Origin: Notospermus geniculatus
Taxonomy: Eukaryota; Nemertea; Pilidiophora; Heteronemertea; Lineidae
Reading direction: 5' to 3'
NCBI GenBank assembly: GCA_002633025.1
Contig: NMRB01000259.1
Location: forward strand, 72,442 to 136,441
DNA: 64,000 bases
The notes below the pieces were generated by a model. It saw nothing but the letters and a program-made list of their open reading frames with translations, ran no database searches and had not been told where the DNA came from. The position numbers and the translations under genes were made by a program. This document shows positions 10,081 through 23,627 of this stretch, in pieces. Numbering within the stretch: position 1 is the stretch's first letter; every line of letters begins with the position of its first letter.

Positions 10081-13000
10081 GCCCCAGTTCATCTGTTGAC
10101 AGCAAACCCAAATACACTTACACTACTACAGCAAGACATGAACGGTCCAGTCAGAATGACAGTGCAGGGCGGTCAAAAACAGTTATTGATCTCTCTTTAC
10201 AAGTGGACAAAGACAAGAAGATTTATGAGAAGAGGATTAAAACAATTGAGGTTTGCACCTGAAAAAAATCATTCACTGGAACTGTGTTACTTTCATAATG
10301 ACAAATCCCAAATTGATGAATTTGAGAAAATTCTGATTGATTAAATGTTCGTGCCATGAATGAGCTATGTAAAGATTACGTTCTTTCCAGGACCACATGT
10401 GGCAACATAAACAGGAAGAAAGGGAGTTAAAACGGGCAGAAGGTGATATTAGAAAAAATCAGCGAGCTGTCCGACAAACCCTCAGAGATTTTGAACATTG
10501 TAAGTCAGTACTCTGTACATGAGTGTTCCAATTTGCAGTTTTGCAACTTTGGCAGTCTTTCTGACATGTGTCTGACTCATATCTTTCAGCTATAAGTAAA
10601 AAGAGATTTGCGGAGGAGAAAAAACTCAATGTTGGACTTGAGAAATACACAAGATTACAGCGAGATTATGTGCATAATAAAGAGGAGGTAAGTTCAGACG
10701 CAGATGGGACAGATCAAAATATAAAACTTTATTGAAACCTGCCCTTGTCTGCAATGCCATTTTTATCCTGTCTGGCCTGTCTGTTCATTATGTGTTTATT
10801 TACTTTCAGTTGACAAAACAACGAACAGGCAGAAATGTAAATTCAGACCATGCCAACAAAGACACAGATAGAAAAGTTAAATTGGCAACGTAAGTACATT
10901 ATTGATACTTTGTCTGATTCTTGAGTCAAATCTTTACTTGTCATATTTCACACATGTACACATCCCAGCCTCCTTGTTAAGAACAATAGACATGTCTTTC
11001 TTTTTAGATCTGATCTAGCTCGGCAATATAAATCCAAAATGCAAGAAATTGAACTTCGAGATACAGAAATGGCTCGTATCAACTCCGAGTATGAGACTCG
11101 GTTGCGCATGAAAGAAGTGAGTAACGACAGCCATCATCAAGTACCACCGTAATTAAATAAACTTTCAATAAATTTTCATTAATAGCTGATTTCAACCTTC
11201 TACACAAGCCTCTTGTCAGTGGAGGTGTCCTGATCCCTGTCGCCGGAAAGGCCTCATGGTGCACCTTAGTCCTAAAGCTGGTGCACACACGGCAGAGTGG
11301 TCCTCTCGGTCGATTTTTGCCTATTCAGGTTTTGATGATATTTGACCTTTCTCTTCTGTTTCTTCACTTCAGGAAGCACAATTCCGATTAAAACAAGAAC
11401 TCGCTGAACTTGCCATCGCACTCAACATGGAAGCCCAGAAAGGAAGACAAGTAAAAGTTGATGCAGAAAAGTAAGGAGGGAACATTCTTGTGATTGTTGG
11501 TTCTCTTTGAGATAGCATGAAAAATACTAACATAAATGTACATAATACATGCATGTATAGCATGCACTTGTCTTTCATTTTCACTATTTTTGTTTCTTCA
11601 GGGAGCGAAGAAAAGAAATTCAGTCTAGAATAGATGATGACAAAGGAAATGAATTCGCCTTGAATAATAAGTTGACGTAAGTAATCCCCGTAGATATTCT
11701 AACAAGTTACAGCAGAAATCACTTTGCCCCATTCTTCAATGGACAATCATGTATTTTGTACATGTACCTTTTCAGTAAAAGCCAAGGAGATGTCAAAGGT
11801 GCTGACATCACACGACGGAAACTGAGTGCAGACCTGACATTAACGAAAGCTCATATGGCATTAAAGGCCCGAGAAGGTGAGTCCATAAAAATATTGCCTG
11901 ATCAATGCATGAGATTTTGCATTAGATAATGATGTTGAGTTAAAATGTAAAAAAGTCATCGTTATCATGCCAAATTCATGTTACCTGGTGCCATTCACAA
12001 ATTTTTCAGAGGGTCGCCATTTACAAGATACTCATATCAGATTAGAAGATAACCGAGCTCATCAGAGGCAGCTAAACATGGCAGCGATGCATGCGGATAT
12101 GCAACTCAAAACAAAGAAACTAGATCATAAATTACAAGTATGTATCACAAGCCGGTAGGTCTTTGGATCGCAGTGGATGATACCTGTTTGCTTTTAAACT
12201 CCCTTGGTGACCTTCGTTTACATGTAGTACTTTTCTACAGGCAACAGAGACAAGAAAAATGCAAATGATGAGTCAGGCATTGAAGGAGAAGAAGGAAAGA
12301 GAAGTGGCTCAGGAATCTTTGCTCTCTCAAAAACATACCAGACGTTACAATGATCAGAGAAGGAGGGAACATGAGGATCTTCTCAGACATTTCCAGGTGG
12401 AGTAACTTCTCTTGAGAGTTTTGTATTATCTTGTGAACTCATGAGAAATCAGGAAAATTCTATTTCCATTACTTTGTGGTGAACAGGGTCATTAATTCCT
12501 ACATGTATGTTGACGAGATTTTAATCTTTTGTTTCAGAAAAAAGTACGAAAGTCAGAAGAGACAGAACAAGAACTCTATACAAAAGTTCGAAATGCAGAG
12601 TATGCAAGACAAAAGCAGGAACAAAGTGTGCATCGATTACAGAATAAACTGGCTGATATCAAGAGAAAAAATGCTCTGAAATTAAAAGAGGAGGCTACGA
12701 ATTGTCAGAAACAGGAAAGAGATTTACAACAAAAACTTCTCCGTGAACAAGCTGAGTTAGATAAGGTAAGACAAAAAGGGCATCACCACCACCAGGGCTA
12801 AAACTGGGAAACTGACTTTTTGGTTCATTGGTCATTGTATAGATGGAACCACGTCTACAAGCAGGCACCGTTCATACCTTCAATGTCATATAAAAATTAA
12901 CCCAGAGCAATGGAGTCATTGCTGAGACAGGTCTACTTTAGATTATCAATATTTTGATACCCCCGCTAATTAGTGATTTTGATGTTTTTCACCAAATTTT

Positions 13001-14064
13001 GGAAATAGCGAGTCAACCCCAAAACATAAAATCATGAATTTTGAAAATTTTTCCATAAAGTACATGTATGTCGAACTTATGTTTATTCAGGTATCAATAT
13101 TTTCTTCGGTGCAATTCCTGGAATTTTATGGTCTGGAGTTTTCCTCCTCAGTTATTCATAATGAACCTACCGTGATGAAATTGCTTTTCTTTTGTGAGGG
13201 CGTCTCTTAAAAGAACATATCAAATAAATTGAGGAGTATGCTATTTCAGTTTCTAACTTCTTCCCTGCGGTTGATATTCTGTTCATCATAGGTAAATTGG
13301 TAAATGTTTACTTCCTCTTGAAACATTTATGTTCCATTACCTCTGTTTACCCCTGTAAATCTTGGCAAAGTACTTAAGTGAAATACCAACCAGGAGAAGT
13401 CACGTCTTGTCTGTAGTTGCCCATTCGATAGGAGCAAGGGTTATGTACCTGTTGAGTTCAACCACCTGGGTTTTAAAGCGGGCAGCTGACCAGGTGATAT
13501 TGCAAGCGATCTGCTCGCCACTGAGCCAATAGACTGTTGACGCCAGGTGTGAGTTGGACAGCGGTATGTGTAACCTTGTCGCAAGCAATAATCGCCCAAT
13601 ACCAAACAATACCAAAACCAATATTGCCTACCCGTGCCGGTAGTCTGTGCCACACTACATGTAGGTGATATCGGTTTTGCCTGCCACACCTGCTTAGGAT
13701 AAGGGTTGAAAAGTTTTGACTTTGTTTCTGGATACTTCTGTTGTGTCATACAAGATGCTTTTCCTTATCCACAGCAGTTTAGTCCATTGGGACATTAAGG
13801 AATCGGTTATCTGATCTTACCATTCAAGCAATCAGTCTTCTTTTTGTTCCGACCAAGTGGAGCAGCCCGATAGCTGGAAACAACAAGAATATGTCGTTTC
13901 AATTCTATCTATTCCAGGTCCATGCCCAACGTGAAGAGAATTATATTACGCTTCAGAAACACCGGGCCGTGATGCAAGAGGAGAAGCACCACTGTGCAGA
14001 ACATGAGCGCGAACATGAAAGACTCATTCGGATAGGAGCCAAGTCAGAAACAGTGATGGTGTAG
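10081..14064 (+). pseudogene. Second, 5'-lacking copy of the coiled-coil gene (exons 3-14)
   Basis: Exons: 10,081-10,250 (partial exon 3), 10,391-10,499, 10,590-10,687, 10,810-10,889, 11,008-11,116, 11,373-11,470, 11,602-11,676, 11,776-11,876, 12,010-12,137, 12,241-12,396, 12,538-12,765, 13,918-14,064. Every exon length equals that of copy 1 (exon 3 is cut), splice sites are kept and the frame is open to the TAG stop. Differences are mostly single substitutions (for example the end reads ETVMV instead of ETVTV). There is no exon 1 or 2, no acceptor and no promoter; the copy starts right after a G-run. If real, it is a promoterless recent duplicate. If it is the other allele misplaced by assembly, it is not a separate gene. 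I call it a pseudogene only because of the missing 5' end. Confidence 0.75.
12900..13254. mobile_element. Insertion of about 355 bp present only in copy 2 intron 13
   Basis: Copy 1 reads AAAAATTA then CTTCTTCCC (about 7283-7299). Copy 2 has the same two blocks separated by these bases, with TTA/TAA at both edges. The insert is AT-rich, without a long open frame or clear terminal inverted repeats. It may be a MITE or a deletion in copy 1; class not assigned. Confidence 0.65.
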
Positions 14065-15064
14065 GGTTACGGTTCTCAGATAACAAGTGGGGTTAGGTAT
14101 ATGGTTGTCCATCTGGAGACTTAGGCTACCAACGTTTGGCTAAACAAGCAAAAGGGTATCAGTTTTGGCAGTTTATTTTGCATCCCCTCTCCCATTCACA
14201 TTCACACTGTTAGGACGAGGGGTGGACTTAGTTAACGATACCTGGACACACAACCACCTGCAAGGGGAGACAATGGACAAATGGTCATGTAAGCAGAATG
14301 TAGGTAAAAATCCCCATGGTAGAATTCTCCAAGTAAAATATCCCAAAGGTAAAAAATCCCCGTAGGTAAAAATCCCTAATTAGGTAGGTAGATAGGTACT
14401 AGATATTAAATCCCCATGATCCATGATATCAGTTGAGTCACTACTTCACAGTCATTCATATCAGTGGATCGTTGACTTTTTTTTAGTCTTTACTCTTTTA
14501 CTATTTCTTGCTTAGTATAGCATCGTGAGATCAACTTGCTTCCATCCAATAGCATTCTGTGATAGACTTTACTAAATCTATGTATACTTATACTTTAAAA
14601 ATTATATTATACTAGATCTCTGTACAGTCGCCCTTTTAGATTGTGATGATTGCTTCTCATTTGTTGATCAAGTCAGTAGCAGTGGGCTACTATGATGTAT
14701 CTATAAAAGCATTAGAGGTTCTCTTATTATGTGTCGATAATGACGTGAGGAAGGGTACGTGGGAGTGTTATTTATGTTCGTTTTGTTTGTTGAGGTAACA
14801 GTTTGTCAAAGAACAGCACAATTTTCGGCAACTCAATCACCTGTAACTCAAAGTGAAATAAATCTGTAAAAACAAAGAAGATAGTCTTCATTTATGATTT
14901 TTTTGCGTTTTTACTGCATTTAAAGGATTGTCACTTTCCAAACGTATTTGAATTTTAGCTCATTGAATGAGCTCCACCATGCTGTATTGTCCCGCCGCCG
15001 TCAGTCATGGGCGTCGTTAACACTGAGTTCAACAAGATATATCTGAAGCATGACGGCTATAATT
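14065..15064 (+). other. 3' flank of copy 2
   Basis: Matches 8103-9045, including the GGTAAAAATCCCC mini-repeat and the AATAAA at 14,857-14,862. Confidence 0.6.
14857..14862 (+). terminator. AATAAA polyadenylation signal, copy 2
   Basis: Same position relative to the stop codon as in copy 1. Confidence 0.5.
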
Positions 15065-15070
15065 GACGCC

Positions 15071-15440
15071 TATGGCAAGCCGTTTGTTCATTTAATCAAA
15101 TAAACCTGTTTTTTTAAACTTTAAAAAAAACTAAGTTTCTTTTACTCCATTGCAAAGAATCTTGGTTTTTTAAAAAAAACTTGGCTTTTTAGTCAACTGT
15201 TCATTTATTCAAAAAATCCTAGTTTTTTTGCCTGAGTGGAAAACTGTTTTTTATGGCAAGCCGTTTGTTCATTTAATCAAATAAACCATTTTTTCTCTCA
15301 AAAAAACAAGGTTCTTTTTAAAAAACTTTTTTCCAGATTCTGTGTTGAAGGAGCAAAAAACCAAGATTTTTTTTCAAAAGAAACCTAGTTTATTTTTTTT
15401 AAAAACAGGTTTATTTGATTAAATGAAAAACGGCTTGCCC
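15071..15440. mobile_element. MITE with TATGGCAAGCCG ends, copy 2 version
   Basis: Second copy of the element at 9052-9420, at the equivalent site. Its right end is eroded (CGGCTTGCCC) and its A/T runs differ in length. Confidence 0.75.
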
Positions 15441-16058
15441 ACTCCTAACTTCACATACATGTACCCCAAGACCATCACTCCTCAGAACCACTTTTTGTGC
15501 ATGTCTGATTCTCAGGTATGCCACCTGAAAACGTGTGGTGCAATTCTACCATAATATTTCAAGTCAAGGTGAGCACATGCTCCTCGGACCATTTCATTAT
15601 CATACCCGCCCGTCACTAAGCTGTTACAATTTTCAAAAATCTCAAGTGAAAACGTCAAAATAGCATGTGTTTCCTGGCATGGAGATACCGGTAGACGCAG
15701 TTTGCTGGTGAAATTGTTGAAACAAGCTACAATGGCCTCTCAGTGTTCCTCGAAAGCAAAAAAGCTCCAACTGTTTTGGAATTCAGTAATAGGATAGGTG
15801 TGCAACTAAGATGTATTTTTGGCTAGAATGTTTATTTTACTGAAAGCATGTTTGAGGACCATTCCTTAAAGCCACCGCACCTGATACCCTCCACAGACAT
15901 AACAAACCACCTTCTCAAGAACGACCATTTGGTACTTCCTTGAAGAAAGCGACATGCCCCAAGCATTATTAGCATGCTTCCTCTGCCATAACTATTATGA
16001 AGAATCCACGAGTAATTAGCAAAGTGCATCAAACACGTGTTTACCAACTGTGACTTGC

Positions 16059-16239
16059 CAGGCGCGGATCCAAGGGGGGGGGGCGCACCCGGCGCACGCC
16101 CCCCCCCTCGGCCAATAAATCTGTAGAACTACCGTGAAATTCTGAAATTTTGAGCAAATCATTGAAATTCAACGCAGATTTCAATGTTTCTCTTAGCACA
16201 GTGCGCCCCCTCCTTTCCGAAATATTGGATCCGCCCTTG
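16059..16239. mobile_element. hAT-like MITE (CAGGCGCGGATCC termini), complete
   Basis: Left CAGGCGCGGATCCAAG and right TTGGATCCGCCCTTG are imperfect inverted repeats, with GGGGGCGCAC and GTGCGCCCCC just inside. A 5-base direct repeat CTTGC flanks it (16,054-16,058 and 16,240-16,244). No coding capacity. A related inverted copy lies at 54,806-54,979. The CAG...CTG-type ends resemble hAT elements; the 5-bp duplication is shorter than the usual 8. Confidence 0.75.
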
Positions 16240-16244
16240 CTTGC

Positions 16245-19200
16245 TGTGTAACGCAGGGCAAAAGAGAAGACAGAAAAGTTAGGAAGAAATTGTCAGACAT
16301 CGTTTTCATCATCCCGATAAACAATTCGGCTCTATCATCTTATCCGTCCTATGATCAGCACCCAAAGGCCTATACCTAAAAACACGTCCACTGAATATTA
16401 CCTATCCATTGGCAATCTCAAAATTCACGCACGAGGTGTGACTAACAGACCCGGCTAACAGAACATCTACAACCCGGCAACACCCTACCGCCTGAACTCC
16501 CCGCGCGCGCGCTTTCGCCGTTGCCAAGCTGCGCTTTTAGAATATGCGGCAAAGACGGAACAGCTTGAGCTTCATGACGTCATAGAAATGCAATATGGCT
16601 GTTCTAATATGGTGGATAAGTGGCGGTTAGTTGGCAGTTAATTCGCAGTTACGCAAAAAGTAGCGATTCGAACGAAATTTATCGACCTGTAAAAAGCCTT
16701 TCTTATTGTTCAAAATAGGCCCTACATTTATTGTAACCTACGTATGCTACGGTTTCGGGAATGCACCTTTGATGCACTGAAAGAGGAGACTTGGTATTTG
16801 TGGGTATTGGCGGTCCCGCTGCCGTTGCCAGGGGCGGTAGAGAATTCGACCAATAGGAGACTTTGTTGTTGTTTTCATTCCGCATGCCGACAGAAGGAAC
16901 ACGTGTTGTCAGGGGAAATTCAGTTTCGCCCGGAATCAGTTTGGCCACAAGGAAATTTATCGATAGAAAATGAATGAATGAATGTGTGGCACTCCGTCTG
17001 CAGTATATTGTAGAAGAATATGCGACAGAACGACACCTACTTGTATTTGCTGACCTGGTGATCACCAAAATAATAGTACACGAAACCGCCGATTGGTGAC
17101 GTGTTCAGCACAGTGCATTGTCACGACAGATGGCGCATCGTACCTCGCACCGATCTGTCACCGCGCGCTCAAGGCATCATGGGAAACTTTAGGACTACTT
17201 GTTGCATTTTCAAGATGGCGGGCGATTCCTCGCTTCGAGTTAATAAATTGCAAAATCTCCTAAAATAGGCCTACCAAGGATGTCTTCCGTGTGGGTATCA
17301 CATTATCGGTCATGATTATGACATACATAGGCCTAGATATGCTGTACATGTCATGTTAGCCACTGACAGCTGCGTTGGTGCGTCGTCACACACTACAGCA
17401 CTCGGTCTACAGTACTGTACACACTGACTGTGAATAGTGGCTGCCGGGGGCCATCCAATATCATCGTTTTCTTCTCGATAATGTCATGTCTATGGCAATT
17501 TGTCATCAGAAATGAAAAATCGGTCAATTATTTGCAAAGTCTGCACGAAATAAGCCTCATATCACTATTTTCCTAGGATCTACTTTCGTGGCGGAGTAGA
17601 TCACGTGATCACCCAGTTCAAGTGGTGATGCGGCTCGCGTATTTAGAAACTAACATATTTTTGTGTAATGCGCCGCGCGCGGACACAGGTCTGTGCAAAG
17701 CAGTCTCAACACAAATGCAACAGCAGTCTTGCGCAACCTGTGTGGACACAATGCAGCACAGTGTAAGTGCACGCAATTGTCATTAATAGGGACCATGGTG
17801 CAATCGATGTTTTTTGTTTTCGTAAATCTCACGGCGATTGTGCATGACAAGTAGGCATATAAGAATATAGCTTAAAATGACTCATGATAATAATCCTCGT
17901 CGTGAACTGTGTATGCCTTCCAACGCGCTACTTGACGAAGGAATTACTGCAGAAATTCTCAACATTCTAAACCACGAAACTGTTCAAGTCTCTTTCGACT
18001 GCTTTCAGCGCGCGAGCCACTGTGAAGGTACTCTGGTTTCTCTTCAACCCCACGCATAAATCTTTCGCCTTTTACTAAAGATTTCCGTGGAGAGGAACAC
18101 TCTAATGAGTCTATAGACATTTTATGAAGCCCTGCTCAACAGCAGGGTAATTAAAGCTAAAAAAGAACAGAAGTCAAACAAGCCTTGCGTCAAAATGCTT
18201 GGCCGCTGGTGAAAGGGGGAATTCAGGCAGGATAATTCCCTTTTCAGATGGATGAAAGTGTGGCTGGTTTGCACTGTGGGTATACAAAGGATGTACACCG
18301 TAGGTTGATCAGGGCTGCTCGACAAGACTGTTCGCATCTATTTGAATGATCTAAATTATCAATTAGGCATGGAGACTGTTGGTACTACACATAAAAGAAT
18401 GAAGGGTTAGTAATGGTATCACAGCGCAAGGAACTTCTCAAGTGATGAAACCGATGGCTGCCATTTACTGAAACATTAGTGTGTCGCTGAGATCATGTGA
18501 TGCAGTATGACCAATCAGAATACGCCCTCAAAAAATAACCTCGAAAATTTCTCAAAAATATCATAAAACACACTAAGCCGATGAAATAATTCAATTTTCT
18601 CTATTTGGGACACGATTTGACCACAAATGATTTGAATATGCATCAATAGTCAGCAGATTAGGTGAGAGGAAATGAGCGAAAATCCCTCACAAAACTGAAC
18701 GATGCTAAAAGTGTGATGATTTGAGTGGGGAGACTGTCAGAATGCCAGCTCACCAGCACACTGACCTCAGTGATCACCAAATACCGGTACTTTAGTGCGC
18801 AAAACCGTCGATGGGTAACGTTTTAATGACAGAGTTATTGAAGTAACAAGGACCATGAACGCACTAACGTCAGACGACATCAGTCGAGTCTAGTTTGATT
18901 CTTGGGTTAACCGCCAGGGGCAAAACTAAACTGATGCTACTATATCATGCAACCAGCTAGGGGAACTCTTCGATATCTTGTATTTTACTTCATATATATC
19001 ATCAGCTATACTTAGTCTTTATCTTTTAAGGAATGATTTTCTATGTACGGTGTATCTAAAAGTGACCCTGACAGGTTGATAGTGGGGGTGGATTTTATCA
19101 GAAGCTTGAGATTTGCTCACCATCTGTTACGATGTTTTGATTGGTGACCTTGGGTATCCGAAATGAACAATGGGGTCACCGTTGCAGTGAGCCATCATGG

Positions 19201-22200
19201 AATCCCCCCACAGGATGCTTCACCAACAGGGTCTTCTCGACTTAAAACTGCACCATTTATTGGATTCAACAGACAGCAAGACCCTAATTAAAAGAAGAAC
19301 TTGCGTTTAGGGATTGCTTAAGTCTGCCCACAAATCCACCATCTTTATCAGGTTAATGAAGTGATCCAATGGAGTGGTAATAATACTAGTATCTAATCGC
19401 TGATTCATTATCCTCCTTCATTGATACGGTTTGTGATTATCTGTAGTATGGATCCCTCTAGCGTCTGCAGGTCGTGGCCAGAGGACGAAAACATCCCACT
19501 GGAGCCAGAAAACGTTTAAATTGTGCATTGACCTCTCACAATCGACCATTTATGAGTCCGATCGATTGATTGGTAATGGATCTTAGTGAATGGTTCATCT
19601 GTCGCGGTTTTGTTTGTGTGGGTAGTTTATCTATCCCAATTAAGTGAGGGAGATGATGTTAAGTACAAACTAAATGTCAAAAAAGGAAGCTGGGGTTTGT
19701 CACTCGGTCCTAAAACCGTAGTTGCTCACCGAATACAGCTTTTAAAACGATCAATGAGGAACCTGAGCGATTTGTCCGCTGTGCGGCGCTGGTATCAGTC
19801 AGGCCGAACTGTCCATTTTCCAAGGCTGTTGGCCGAAAATAACCCAATTATTCGGGGGGGGGGGGGAGGGGATAAATTGAAACCATCGTGCATGGAATGC
19901 AAAGTTGTACGTTGATGGTCAGTTTTGGGATTTCAGCCAATCGAGTACCGGAATGGTGTAACGTTTTTTAATGTTCCACAACTGTGAGCGTTCCCCTACT
20001 GTTGTCTGAAGGAATATAAAGCTGCGACTTGACAATGGAGGGATGCAAAGCAATAACGAGTATGTAGATAAATCTGCGAGCGTTTCCCAAACAATGAGGG
20101 GAAACAGAAACTACGGAAACCCTTTAAATCGCAAATTTCGTTATTGACTGGTGAAAATCATGAGTCTCTATCACTTTCAGGACAGGAATTAGAATATGTT
20201 AGAGTAAGGCTGTACATCCATATAGATTAGGTATTCAATACTGTATCACAGTTGATAGACAATTGATATGATTGAGAGAAAGAAACACTACTTTACACGT
20301 CGTACTTGTGGGACTTGTAGAGGGCTCAATGACGACTGGTGATAATTGCGATATCGAGAAACCAAGTAATATGATAGTGTACTTATTGAACAAAGTATCA
20401 GGATTGCCTGGAAATGGCTAAGTCATCATCGAGAGATGCTTATATACAAAACGATCGGAATATCAGTCAGAACGATGATACAATGTAGTTGTTGATGGTG
20501 GTTTCAACACCTTCACTTTTCAAGCCACGCTTCACCGGAAGCAGAGGTTATTTCTGGTTGAGTGCGCATGTCCCTGAGTTTGGTCGGTTTCTTCCACCTT
20601 GGTGATTTACTGGCCGCCAGATCAGACGCCGTGCAGTCTCTCCTCATGGGGGAGATTGTCCTTACCAAGACGAACTGACGATCATGTCCCTCGGCTTAAG
20701 CTGGTGAAATATGAATCGACGGATTTGTAGTCGTTGATTTTGCCGATATGAGACCGGGAGATCTGTCTGCGAAGTTCTGATTTGGTTTCACGTTAGGCCC
20801 TTCGGCTTATTTAGGGCAGCCCTTTGGGAAAAGGGATGAAAACAAAACAGAAGATGAAGTACACAAGTACATTGAATTTGATATCAGTCAGGGGCAGGAC
20901 TTTTTGAGCTATATACTTTTTGACTTTTTGTGTTATATTATCCTGAAAAAAGAATTTCACTCGAACCCTTGGGGACATCAGTCGTCTCGACGTGGTCATG
21001 TTGACGGAAGGGCGACACATAATCTCAAATACTTATTTAAAAAGGGTTTTAGAGAATATTGGGATTGCTTAAAAGTGTTTTCAACTTTGATTGATTGAGT
21101 TCACGACTTATGTGACGAGGTGAAGTTGACAAACATGACATTTTTCTGCAAACACCTTCTTCAAATCTAGTTGCAGCATTCGACTGACGGCGTGAGTTCT
21201 TTGCCCTGACATGAACTTAGGCGACAATGTATTTCCCATTTGCGATTCAACATTGTCGAGGCTACCGTAGATTACCTATAGTATTGTAAATTGCCCGCTT
21301 GGCCGAAAGGTTTAGTGGCAGGGTATGCTTTTTGTGACGTTGAGTGGTGCTCTGCCGTCCGTCGGGCCGTGGAAACGTTTGGCTTGCAAACCGCGTCACC
21401 GTGACGGTGCTTTCAACTAGACGGGTGGCTCCCTTCTATATAAACCCTGCCTAGGTATCCCTTGTCACGATTAATACATAAATATACATGTTACGTATAA
21501 TGAGGTACATAAGGTCAAGGCTGTAGCTGACAGCAATAATAGACATCTGTTTTTGCTGACAGGCACTTTGGGCGCCAGTTCGTGTTGTACCTGAGAAAGT
21601 TTTCAAGGAAGCCCACAGAATGCCTGTCATACCTATCCACAGTGTCCTCCCCACAGATCAAACATTGTCACCGGGTTAGTGTTTGATCATGTTTCGAGAA
21701 ACAAAGTAAGAAATAATATTTTCGCGTTCGGGTTGTTTAGAAGAGGTTCAACCTCGGGGATTAGGGTTGAGATCGGTGATTAACTCAACAAATCGTTAAT
21801 CTTCAAATAAGTGCTTAATAGCGTCGTTTGTCCTCCAGGAAAATACGTATGTTGCGACTGTTCTGAATTTACACTGATCCCCTGCGCAGAGGTTCTGATG
21901 CCGCAGATTCTGCTGGCCTAGGAGAACGTTGTACGGGAGTAGATGACTTGTGTAATCACGAAACATCAACTTCTGCTTGAATTGGTTTAAGTGAACAGGT
22001 TTATGGATGACTTATAAATCGGCAAAATGCGAACCAAGAACAGGTGTTTAGAGGATCTTTTGGAGGAATTTTGTGTGACAGTCAAACATCGAGTTAAATC
22101 ACCCATAAGGAGTTATAACACATAATGAATAGCGAAGCCTCATTAATACTTTCGTGACCACTTCACTCCAAAACGCCCATTAGGCTACAAACACAAAACA

Positions 22201-23627
22201 AAAACTCCACGCCAGATTAATTTTCATGTCCTTTTTCTATTAAGTGGGACTTAAATTTTTTAAAACCTCTTGATCTTTTGCGCTCTGTGATTATTTCTGT
22301 TTAAAACTCATGGTTGCTCTTGTGGAATTTTCGCATTTGTTTCAAATGAATTGTTTTGAAATGCAAGTGTTATAGGAAATATTCCCAAAGTGCTTACTAG
22401 ACCAAATAAGTAAGACAAATTCAATCAGGCGACTAAGGGTTTAAGAATCACCACAAGGCCCAGAAGACGGGACCAAATACAGAGTACATGACAACGAGTG
22501 CCATCCATGTGCTATACAGGGATCATTGCAAGGGGACCGGCCTGTATAAACTAAAAATTAACCTTCCCAAGAATTCCAAGTAAAAGCCCGCCAAAGTTGA
22601 CATTGTCCACGACGCCATTGGTCAGTTATTCACCTCATCAAATCTAGTAATGTCTAGGGTTACAAAGAGGCGCAAAGTAAATAAAATTATAACGAAAAGA
22701 AGTTCGAGAATTGTCGCGAACAAAACCTTGTAAAGTCAAGAGCTAGGCGACAATGCTAGCAATAATAGAGATGGCGGGATAACAGGCTCGGCGCTGTAGG
22801 TCTTGTGGCTCCGCAGTGAATGCGACCGATTGTGTCTCCGCCGCGGACTGACGTTGCTTCTCAAACAGCCAACCATGGCAGACCAACAATGACACACGCT
22901 CACTAATTAGTAACCTTTGCTATCGCAAATCAGTGAACCCAATACAGTTCCAGGAAGAATTATCCAGGTTCCGGGCGCCAACTCAATTCCTGTGATATTT
23001 TGTTCATTCATGTCCGAGTGACTCCTTTTATTCGCAGGACACCCCGCACACTGATTTATTTGACAACTGACGGAACCACGACGCGCTCTCACAAGCAAGG
23101 CGGGATTTTATTGGTCGACAGTTGAAATAGCTCTGTGTGAACCAACAACATAAACCATAGCACGTGAGCTCGCAGCCAAAAGAGGATTCACCGAGCAACT
23201 ACACACAACTATTTCACTTCACTGTTGTGAAACTCGTTCATAACTTTATAACTAATTCTTGCAGGATAATTGGAATACCATATAGCTAAATTTCGTCTGT
23301 ATATGCTGTTTGGATTATGTTATCGGCAGTTTAGGTGATTCCTGATATTAGTCGCCGATCTACCAACTACTGTTTACATCAGATACCTCACTGGAGTAGA
23401 TACAGACCCATTGGTCAACAGTATTAGTCTAGAAATGTAGACCGACGACAGCTGTAGTACTGGAACAAGGAATAAGTACTAGGAATAATAATAATTGTTT
23501 TACTAAGATTGTATATCGGTATTGAGTTTCTTCATTGCTCCAATGTGATTGCCATAATTCATTCTTACCGTTAGCCTTGCTTCACGTTGCTATCTTATAC
23601 TCGTCGAATAGGAGTGACGTTTTTACA
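16245..23627. other. Intergenic region between the coiled-coil duplicates and BMP3; no supported gene
   Basis: I see no exon here that I can support. A CpG-containing part (about 16,490-17,260) includes GCATCATGGGAAA (17,173-17,185), which in reverse resembles the ZNF143-type TCCCATGATGC element, and CAAGATGGCGG (17,211-17,221), which resembles a YY1 initiator. These could mark a promoter, but the frame from that ATG stops after 17 codons. A G-run of about 14 lies at 19,854-19,867. The rest is ordinary AT-rich sequence. Confidence 0.4.
17171..17223 (+). promoter_or_regulatory. Candidate promoter with ZNF143-like and YY1-like motifs
   Basis: GCATCATGGGAAAC and CAAGATGGCGG lie 26 bases apart in a GC-richer patch, an arrangement seen at housekeeping promoters. 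No downstream exon could be confirmed, so the target gene is unknown. Confidence 0.25.

Larger units (their letters stand above)
10081..16079 (+). repeat. Tandem duplication unit, copy 2
   Basis: Head-to-tail repeat of 3360-10,080. It lacks the retrotransposon of copy 1, has an extra insertion of about 355 bp (12,900-13,254) and a short extra stretch near 14,963-15,005. It ends in the complete hAT-like MITE. Confidence 0.85.

Noticed and set aside
17214-17270. Short frame MAGDSSLRVNKLQ after a YY1-like CAAGATGGCGG
   Set aside because: It stops after 17 codons and I found no donor or next exon; kept only as a weak promoter candidate.
19586-19915. Frame with a hydrophobic N terminus (MNGSSVAVLFVWVV)
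   Set aside because: It runs through a G homopolymer, has no recognisable domain, and shows no splice or polyadenylation context.
23535-23627. Upstream extension of BMP3 exon 1
   Set aside because: It lacks an in-frame ATG; the ATG at 23,628 gives a normal signal peptide.
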